Of a stretch of 64,000 bases of DNA, positions 57,902-64,000 are shown in pieces. The DNA is from Pacificibacter marinus (lineage in GTDB: Bacteria > Pseudomonadota > Alphaproteobacteria > Rhodobacterales > Rhodobacteraceae). Under the pieces are notes generated by a model. That model had not been told where the DNA came from. It searched no databases and saw only the letters and a list, made by a program, of their open reading frames with translations. The DNA is taken from contig NZ_JAHKPK010000038.1 of assembly GCF_018860665.1 (NCBI RefSeq), forward strand, positions 1-64,000. Direction: 5' to 3'. A program made the translations under genes and the position numbers. Each line of letters opens with the position of its first letter. Positions within the stretch are counted from its first letter, which is position 1.

Positions 57902-58591
57902 TCATTGTCGCTGGTCAGAGACGATATGCCCGTCTTCCAATGTGATGATCCTGTCCGCCATCTCAAGAATACGGGGGGCATGGGTGACCATTACGGTTGT
58001 CGTGCCACGGGCCTTGCCAAGCGATTTCAACATTTGAACAACCTTATGCCCGGACTCTTTGTCCAGTGCAGCGGTTGGTTCATCGGCCAGAATAATCTCC
58101 GGATTCGATACCAGCGCACGCGCCACCGCCACCCTTTGCTTTTGTCCGCCAGACAAATTACTTGGTAAATAGTCGCGTCGGTCTGCAAGTCCGAGCAAGT
58201 TAAGAATGTGGTGCGCGGCGTCGCGTTGTTTCTGTGGGTTGCCGCCGCCATGTACCTGAAGCCCCATCAATACGTTCTGAGTGGACGTCAGGCTTTCATG
58301 CAAATTATGCGCCTGAAAGATAAACCCAAGACGGCGGCGCAAGCCTACTAACAAGTCCTCATCCGCATTGTTCAATTCATGGCCAAGAACGCTCACGCTG
58401 CCATCACTTACCTCTCGTAGGCAACCGATCAGCGTCAGCAGTGTCGTTTTACCTGACCCGGATGGCCCCATCAGGATGGTCAGGCTGCCACGTTCGATTT
58501 CAAGATTGACGTCAAAGATTGCCTGCTTGCGGGCGTCGCCTTTTCCGAAAAAGTGGTTCAATCCCCGCGTTGTGATAGATGCATTTCCCAT
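57902..58591 (-). CDS. DevA/LolD-type ABC transporter ATPase
   Basis: A 229-residue ATPase with Walker A GPSGSGKTT, signature LSGGQKQRVAVARAL, Walker B ILADEPTAALD and the H-loop VTHAPR. It belongs to the MacB/LolD/DevA branch that powers export through FtsX-type permeases. It is the third gene of a DevB-DevC-DevA order, and its start overlaps the permease stop by one base (TGATG). In cyanobacteria DevBCA exports glycolipids with TolC; the cargo here is unknown. Confidence 0.92.
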   Translation of the reverse strand: MGNASITTRGLNHFFGKGDARKQAIFDVNLEIERGSLTILMGPSGSGKTTLLTLIGCLREVSDGSVSVLGHELNNADEDLLVGLRRRLGFIFQAHNLHESLTSTQNVLMGLQVHGGGNPQKQRDAAHHILNLLGLADRRDYLPSNLSGGQKQRVAVARALVSNPEIILADEPTAALDKESGHKVVQMLKSLGKARGTTTVMVTHAPRILEMADRIITLEDGHIVSDQRQ

Positions 58592-59766
58592 CAGAACAAA
58601 TCCGCCGGATCAGCATTGGCCAGCCTACGTGTGGCAATGGCGCCAGATAAGCTGCACGCCATGAGGGTCCCAAAGAACACAAGAAGCGCGCGGCCAGCGT
58701 TCATTTCAACAGGCAAGCCGGTGAAGGATACCAGCCCTGCGTATAATCCGAGTGAAACCAAGATCCCAGGAATAAACCCGAATAAGGCGAGGATAATGGC
58801 TTCCTCAAACACGATACCTAAAAAGAAGGATTGCCCGTACCCCATAGCCTTGAAGGTTGCATATTCGCGCAAGTGGTCGGCGACATCCGTGGATAGCACC
58901 TGATAAACAATGACCAGTCCCACAAGAAGGCCCATAAAGACGCCGAAGCCAAAAATGACTCCAGTGGGTCTTTCGGTCGCCATATAGGCCAGATCATTGG
59001 CAGCGGACCCAGACTTGGTTTGAATGCGCAAGTTGCCACTTGGTAACGTATTCATCAGACGCGCAACCACAGCATCGTTGGAAACACCGTCAGCGATGCG
59101 GATCAAAATGTGGTTTGGCGCGCCACTGGAACGGCCTGGAAACACACGCATAAAACTTTGATCGGACATAATCATCATCCCATCCGCCAGAAAGCCGACG
59201 CCTACATCCATTGTGCCAATCGCGGTGAGAGTGTTGCCTCCAGTTTCAAAGCGAAACTGCCCGCCGTCTATCAGCTCTGCAATAACGTCTTTTGGCATTC
59301 CGCGTGTGCCTTCGTCCAGCAACACTGTATTCTCTAGAGACAGTTTTTCGAGGGACGTCGCGATGGCAGGGGTTGCAAAAAGTGGTTTAGCCACATCCAT
59401 ACCAAAACTAAGGAGTGACACCGACGACCCGTCTTCAAGTGTGAATGGAAGATTTCCAATAAACAGCGCAGAAGCATCAGAAACGCCTGCAACGCCAAGC
59501 GCCTGAAACATGCGCGCACGCGGGATATGCCCGCCATCCGTCAATGTGTTCCCGTCTTGTGATGATAGGATGATGTCGGCGTCAAGTATGTCGTAAGGTG
59601 CCACCGTAGAGTTGTTTAATGCGCCCATAATCCCAAGCTGCATAAACACAAGAAGATTGGCAAATGCCACCCCTGCGACAGCCGCAAAAAAACGTCCGCG
59701 ACTGTGCGTCAGTTGCAGCCAGCCAATCGGCAGGCGGCCAAATAATATTGTAAGCAGATGGCTCAT
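58591..59766 (-). CDS. DevC-type FtsX-fold ABC permease
   Basis: A 391-residue membrane protein has one N-terminal helix (FFAAVAGVAFANLLVFMQLGIMG), a large periplasmic domain (about 45-255) and three C-terminal helices (TGVIFGFGVFMGLLVGLVIV...). This is the MacB/FtsX layout specific to DevC exporters. Its first codons overlap the adaptor gene by ATGA and it is followed by the ATPase. Confidence 0.92.
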   Translation of the reverse strand: MSHLLTILFGRLPIGWLQLTHSRGRFFAAVAGVAFANLLVFMQLGIMGALNNSTVAPYDILDADIILSSQDGNTLTDGGHIPRARMFQALGVAGVSDASALFIGNLPFTLEDGSSVSLLSFGMDVAKPLFATPAIATSLEKLSLENTVLLDEGTRGMPKDVIAELIDGGQFRFETGGNTLTAIGTMDVGVGFLADGMMIMSDQSFMRVFPGRSSGAPNHILIRIADGVSNDAVVARLMNTLPSGNLRIQTKSGSAANDLAYMATERPTGVIFGFGVFMGLLVGLVIVYQVLSTDVADHLREYATFKAMGYGQSFFLGIVFEEAIILALFGFIPGILVSLGLYAGLVSFTGLPVEMNAGRALLVFFGTLMACSLSGAIATRRLANADPADLF

Positions 59767-60983
59767 GGTGTGCGGCCAGCGTCGATCCGTACGATAGTTT
59801 CAAGATTGGTGAACGGAGCTGCAGTGGGCGAAGATGCCGCGTCAAGTGTCACGATCACATCAACCACGCGGGCGTCTGTGTTGGCAGCCGGATCGTCAGA
59901 CGTGATTGACTGGCGCCCGATTTTCAACCCGACGGCGGTGACGGTTCCTGTCAAAACATGCTCTAGGGCATCCGCGCTAACGATCACAGGATCACCGATG
60001 GTGACGCGCCCTATCATGGTTTGATAAACCTCGGCCTCGACTGTCATTTGCGATGTATCACCCAGATCAATGATCCCCGTTGTTCCAGCGCGCTCGCCTG
60101 CGCGTACATTTACATCAAGAACCTTGCCACGCTCAGGGGCGCGTACATAGGCGCTGTCCAAATCCTGTTCGGCGCTTGCAAGTGTGGCGCGGGCGGCATC
60201 CAGATTGGCCTCAGCGACTGCAATATCCGCCTGCACCGTTTCCGACCCTGCCGAATAGCGCGATAAAGTGGCTTGTGCGCGTTCTACGTCGCGCGCGGAT
60301 TGTGTAGCAGCGGCAATGGTTTGATCCAAATTCGCGCGGGTGCTCACGCCGCGTTCAAACAAAGTGGTGATACGGTCCAGTTCCGATTGGGCTACACCTG
60401 CCGCCACCTGCGCGCGTTCAAGTGAGGCTTGCGCCTCGGCGCGGCTTGCGGCGTTGGACGCACGCGTCTGGGTCAGATTAGCTTCGCGCACACGCAAACC
60501 TGCGCGCGCTGAAGTCACCGCACTTTGAAGTTGAGGCAAATTGTCCAGAACGGCAAGGATTTCGCCCTGTTCGACATCATCACCCACAGACACCCGCAAT
60601 TCTGCGATCCGTGCGTCGCCCGCGCCAGAAGGTGTTGCAACGCTGATCACATCCCCGCGTGGGACAATTCGACCCAAGGCCACCACATCTCCTTCGCTGA
60701 CCACGGCGATTTGTTCTTGCGTTTTGACTTGCGAGATAGCAATCGCGATGGGCGTATCGGTGCCCGCTCCCGGCTCCAATCCTGTCGCATTGAAAAACAC
60801 CCTTAATCCAGGCGGTTGGAAATACATACCGATGACGGCACCCGAGAACAGAGTGGCCAACAGCAAAGGGATCAGGAGTAGCCATGACTTTCCAGCGACT
60901 TTCTCTGCATTTGCAGGGTCAGCTTTAATTAAACCTGTGTCTTCTAAAGGTAGGTCGGCAACAGTGTTTTGATCTTTGGACAT
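59763..60983 (-). CDS. DevB-type HlyD-family adaptor
   Basis: A 406-residue membrane-fusion protein has one N-terminal anchor (WLLLIPLLLATLFSGAVIGM), a lipoyl half (ARIAELRVSVGDDVEQGEILAVL) and a long Ala/Arg/Gln-rich coiled-coil hairpin (about 155-275). A second lipoyl half (AYVRAPERGKVLDVNVRAGERAG) and a beta-barrel part complete it. As first gene of the exporter operon it should bridge DevC to an outer-membrane TolC-like channel encoded elsewhere. The first 25 residues form an unusual acidic cytoplasmic tail. Confidence 0.9.
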   Translation of the reverse strand: MSKDQNTVADLPLEDTGLIKADPANAEKVAGKSWLLLIPLLLATLFSGAVIGMYFQPPGLRVFFNATGLEPGAGTDTPIAIAISQVKTQEQIAVVSEGDVVALGRIVPRGDVISVATPSGAGDARIAELRVSVGDDVEQGEILAVLDNLPQLQSAVTSARAGLRVREANLTQTRASNAASRAEAQASLERAQVAAGVAQSELDRITTLFERGVSTRANLDQTIAAATQSARDVERAQATLSRYSAGSETVQADIAVAEANLDAARATLASAEQDLDSAYVRAPERGKVLDVNVRAGERAGTTGIIDLGDTSQMTVEAEVYQTMIGRVTIGDPVIVSADALEHVLTGTVTAVGLKIGRQSITSDDPAANTDARVVDVIVTLDAASSPTAAPFTNLETIVRIDAGRTP

Positions 60984-61446
60984 TGTTGGGCTTCATTTCT
61001 CTTTTTCAGGTCGCGGCATTTGTCTTTTCCAATATCTACTGTGAGGCGGTTCGTGTCATTCAACACATTTTTGGCATTTTGGGCCTTGCGATGGATCAAA
61101 GCGGATTGCGCAACTCAAATAATCATTTTTAAAGTTCCGAAACGCATTTCAGCCGCCTATGATCTTATGACGATTGGCATTGATGTAGAAATATATTTTT
61201 GCTACCCCCAGTCACCGTGGCTCAAACGAGATCACAAACAGATTACTGAGATAATGCTTTCAGCGTGGAACTGGCCTATCTGTCCATTTTCCAGCCAAGT
61301 TCAATGCAATTGCACGACAGCTTAACGGGCGTCTTCGAAAAACCTTACAATATCAAACACCAACAGCAAAGATAGCACAGCGTGCAGAATCGACCGGTTG
61401 AGATCATCGCCGAAAATTACCTAACTTTGAGCGATTATGCGTTTTA
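60984..61446. other. Intergenic region between exporter and recombinase remnant
   Basis: 460 A/T-rich bases. One frame (60969-61325) has no ribosome site and no recognisable sequence and is taken as chance. The promoter of the leftward DevBCA operon must lie near 60990-61100, but I cannot pick it out. Confidence 0.45.
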
Positions 61447-62571
61447 TCATTCAATCCGATTTTCACTCAGGCTTGTGAGATAGTGTCCATATCGAGCTCC
61501 GGCAACCATAAATACTATACTTTGCACAACCTCCTGTTCACAGGAGGTTTGTTGTTCAGTCTGTCCTTCAGCCCCAAGGCTCAAGGCCAAAATGCTTGCC
61601 AGAGCGCCGTGAAGCTCCAATTGCGGGTGCATGCGCTTGCCGCCAGTGGGCCGTGGTGTCACCGTGATTTTGTCAATCAAGCCACGGATCTCATCACGGG
61701 CCTCGTTCTCACTGTTTGGGTCTCCAAGCTGCGTGATAAGGGACTTGATGCGCGCATGATAAGTGTGCGCCATCTGCGGATGGATGCGCAGATTAGAAGT
61801 CGGGACAGGGGGGCTGGCAAGGTCATGTTCCAACTGTTGTTGGCGCGCTTCAAGTTGGCTCATGCGGTCATTAATCCGCGCTGCTGGGGTTCCTGCCAGA
61901 AGGGCGTTGACCAGAACATCCTGATCTTTGATCACTTTGGTCAGTTCTTTTTGCTTTGAGGCGCGGTCATCTGTTTTGTGCGCAGAGAGGCGATTGCGCT
62001 CAGCGATGTATTCCTTGGCAAAGATGGCGACCAAGTCGGGCTCCATCAGATTGTCTGAGAGGAGATCAAGAATTTGACGTTCCATATCTTTGCGTGCGAC
62101 CGTCGTGCGGTTTGTGCAGACTGAGGTGCCTTTGTTGCGCGAGGCACTGCAGCCAAACCTGTCCTTGGCGATGGTCGAAAACCCACCGCCGCAGCAGCCG
62201 CATTTGATAAGTCCTGTAAACAGAAAACGTGGTTTGCGCCGTTGCCACGCTTTGCTGTCACTTTGTTTAATTGCCTGACTCTTTTGACGCGCCTTTACGG
62301 CCTCCCAAAGATCTTGTGGCACGATCCGCAGGTCTGGAACCTGCGCGATACACAATTCGGACTTCGCTTTTGGCCGAGACTGCCGTTTGCCGTTGCACTG
62401 CCGGTAATAGACGGGCGGGGCCGCTACTTGGATAACATCTTCATCGAACGGCTGTGACAGGTTCACTTTGAATCGTCCTGCACATGGGCATAATGGCGTG
62501 TTACGGCAAGATGCGGCAAGCCGTGACGTGACAACTCTTAACGTCAAGTTGCCTTGTAGACTTGGCCTCAA
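61447..62571 (-). pseudogene. Large serine recombinase, N-terminally truncated (right border of metabolic island)
   Basis: The open frame encodes the C-terminal half of a large serine recombinase. It keeps the end of the 'recombinase' domain (GKRQSRPKAKSELCIAQVPD, IVPQDLWEAVKARQ), a zinc-ribbon (KCGCCGGG...GCSASRNKGTSVCTN) and a long coiled-coil region. The N-terminal resolvase domain with the catalytic Ser is absent: similarity begins only at about base 62400 and the first 57 residues of the frame look random. It cannot recombine DNA by itself. A decayed copy of its 3' end lies at 33.7 kb. The intact gene was probably the integrase of an element that delivered or rearranged this region. Confidence 0.8.
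61508..61549. repeat. Direct repeat, right copy, containing a perfect 10+2+10 dyad
   Basis: ATAAATACTATACTTTG is followed by AACCTCCTGT-TC-ACAGGAGGTT (61528-61549), perfectly symmetric around a 2-bp centre. It lies within the last codons of the recombinase frame. The left copy at 33718-33759 differs at three positions. Confidence 0.7.
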
Positions 62572-62822
62572 TATTCATATTTTTTGCAGCGCACCGTAGA
62601 AAATTTTTCTCCAAAGACCCTGAATTCAACGCCGTGTCTGCTTGTCAACAACTTGCGCAGAGTGACAGTAGATATATTTTGCTAATTTAAAAAGTAAAGT
62701 AGATTCAAATTGCTTATATTATGGATTTTGAGGCATGATTGACGAAATAGACCTGCATTTATCGGTGCCACAATGCGCCACGAATGCAGCCGTCACGAAC
62801 GATTTCGTAAGGAAAATAAACG

Positions 62823-64000
62823 ATGGCCTCAACCGAAACTGCTTCACCCCATTCCAGCACAAAGGCCTTGATCGCTCAAATACGCGCCGGTGTAATTGGA
62901 GAGGGGCGCATCATCCCCGGACCTTATGGGCCACGCCCTTTGATCTATGCTGACTTCATTGCATCAGGCCGGTCGCTGGATCTGATTGAGACATCCATCA
63001 GAGACAATGTGCTGCCAACTTATGGTAATACCCACACGGAAACATCCTACACAGGGCGTCGCACCACGACGTTGCGTGAAGAAGCGAGGCAGATTATTGC
63101 CGATGCGGTTGGCGCGACAAAAGCCCACGCGGTTGTTTTTACGGGAAACGGGGCCACGGCCGCATTTGACCGTTTGGTACGAGGCATGGAAATCGAACAA
63201 AAGGTGCGCGCGGGCGATCCGCCTGTTGTTTTCCTAGGCCCCTATGAACATCATTCCAACGATCTGCCTTGGCGTGACTCTGGTGCGATTGTAGAGCGTA
63301 TTTCGTTGAATGCTGCAGGGCACATAGATCTTGATCATTTGGCTGATCGTCTGAACGCGCATCAACTGGCCACATTCAAAATAGGGGCTTTTTCTGCCGC
63401 CTCCAATGTGACTGGGGTACGCACTGACCTTAAAGCCATCTCAAAACTGTTACATCAGAATAACGCGGTCTTCATCTGCGATTTTGCCGCGGCAGCGCCC
63501 TATGTTGACATGCAGCTATCCCTTGATCCGCTTGACCCATTGGCGCGGATAGACGCCATTGTTTATTCGTCGCATAAATTCATCGGCGGACCTGGGGCTT
63601 CAGGGGTTCTTATCGCGGATAAGAGGCTTTTCACCTCGGATCGCCCCAGTGTCACAGGGGGAGGGACGGTCAGCTATGTCACGGCCGATCATCATACCTA
63701 TGTAAGAGATATTGAGCGGCGCGAAGAAGCTGGTACACCCGGTATCGTTGGTGACATCCGTGCGGGGGCTGTCATGGCGCTTAAGGAAACCGTCGGATCC
63801 GCCACGATTGAAGCGCATGAAAATGCGATCATTATGACCGCTTTGAATCGATTGTCTGATGTCGACGGTATCGATATTTTGGGCCCCAAAGATGCGGATC
63901 GCATTGGCGTGATGTCCTTTAATATCTCATGCGAGGGCCAGCAGCTTCATTACGGATTTGTTGTGGCTTTGCTCAATGATCTTTTTGGTATTCAGGCGCG
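62823..64000 (+). CDS. Class V aminotransferase / cysteine-desulfurase-like PLP enzyme (partial, runs off right edge)
   Basis: The frame opens at ATG 62823, with AAGGA 9 bases upstream, and stays open to the window end (393 codons visible). The sequence has the class V fold: an IYADFIASGRSLD start, GNTHTETSYTGRRTT, FTGNGATAAFDRLV (cofactor phosphate loop), FLGPYEHHSND, FICDFAAAAPYVDM (Asp to pyridine N) and the Schiff-base Lys in YSSHKFIGGPG. This resembles cysteine-desulfurase-like proteins of about 450 or more residues; the true activity is unknown. It starts 250 bases beyond the recombinase remnant, so it is probably outside the purine island. Confidence 0.85.
   Translation, partial: MASTETASPHSSTKALIAQIRAGVIGEGRIIPGPYGPRPLIYADFIASGRSLDLIETSIRDNVLPTYGNTHTETSYTGRRTTTLREEARQIIADAVGATKAHAVVFTGNGATAAFDRLVRGMEIEQKVRAGDPPVVFLGPYEHHSNDLPWRDSGAIVERISLNAAGHIDLDHLADRLNAHQLATFKIGAFSAASNVTGVRTDLKAISKLLHQNNAVFICDFAAAAPYVDMQLSLDPLDPLARIDAIVYSSHKFIGGPGASGVLIADKRLFTSDRPSVTGGGTVSYVTADHHTYVRDIERREEAGTPGIVGDIRAGAVMALKETVGSATIEAHENAIIMTALNRLSDVDGIDILGPKDADRIGVMSFNISCEGQQLHYGFVVALLNDLFGIQA

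Noticed and set aside
60969-61325. 118-codon frame upstream of the DevBCA operon
   Set aside because: No ribosome site, low-complexity hydrophobic/aromatic composition and no recognisable family; it overlaps the start of the adaptor gene in antisense.
62735-62953. 72-codon frame just before the class V aminotransferase
   Set aside because: It overlaps the well-supported aminotransferase start in another frame and its translation resembles nothing recognisable.
1-64000. tRNA, rRNA or origin-like sequences
   Set aside because: None were seen on reading, including at the island borders; a covariance-model scan would be needed to exclude them fully.

Overview
The window looks like part of a chromosome of a marine alphaproteobacterium, most likely a Rhodobacterales (Roseobacter-group) organism. 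This is an inference from family content: many IS remnants, DUF11/GEVED surface proteins, a GH104-like lysozyme relative and a large nucleobase-catabolism operon. No rRNA, tRNA or CRISPR array was recognised. All calls come from reading the sequence and conceptual translations; no database search was possible.

Layout. 1-600: an IS3-family element (its OrfA runs off the left edge) inserted at codon 18 of an IS110-family transposase, followed by the structured non-coding end of the IS110 element. 629-4540: a hybrid sensor kinase with its own Hpt domain, a periplasmic molybdopterin-oxidoreductase-fold protein, and a divergent LuxR-type response regulator. 4.6-27.4 kb: a block of exported or surface proteins. 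It holds a ClpP-fold-like periplasmic protein, a DUF11 trio that ends in a 1,918-residue protein with a probable outer-membrane beta-barrel, a lysozyme-like protein, an RTX protein, and two giant GEVED/SdrD-B/DUF11 proteins. The first two genes of the block share a duplicated, structured leader. 27.8-30 kb: a small PilZ-like/CheY pair, a wrecked IS3 transposase carrying two copies of a 42-nt palindromic repeat, and a TetR regulator. 30.2-33.5 kb: an HlyD/ABC-2 exporter operon without an ATPase gene.

33.7-61.5 kb is the metabolic heart and is bracketed by two 3' remnants of the same serine-recombinase gene in direct orientation. A leftward operon (43.4 to 35.1 kb) encodes a BMP-type nucleoside/nucleobase ABC transporter, an 8-oxoguanine-deaminase-like amidohydrolase, a Rieske-less oxygenase and guanine deaminase. 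It converges on an adenine/adenosine deaminase gene. A divergent rightward series (43.8 to 57.7 kb) encodes a degenerate acylphosphatase-like protein, a free-standing Rieske protein, a GST-like protein, a LysR regulator, a two-subunit TPP decarboxylase, a GMC oxidoreductase, an amidohydrolase, a second Rieske-less oxygenase, a xanthine-dehydrogenase-type molybdoenzyme in two polypeptides, an aldehyde dehydrogenase and a further amidohydrolase. Most of these genes overlap by ATGA, so they should be co-translated.

The most notable reading is that two oxygenase subunits without Rieske ligands, one Rieske-only protein and a GST-like protein together resemble NdmC/NdmD/NdmE, the split N7-demethylase of methylxanthine-degrading Pseudomonas. 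Here the Rieske domain stands alone and no reductase is visible. I infer a system for importing and degrading modified (probably N-methylated or oxidised) purines. The window ends with a DevBCA-type exporter operon, the recombinase remnant and the start of a class V aminotransferase.
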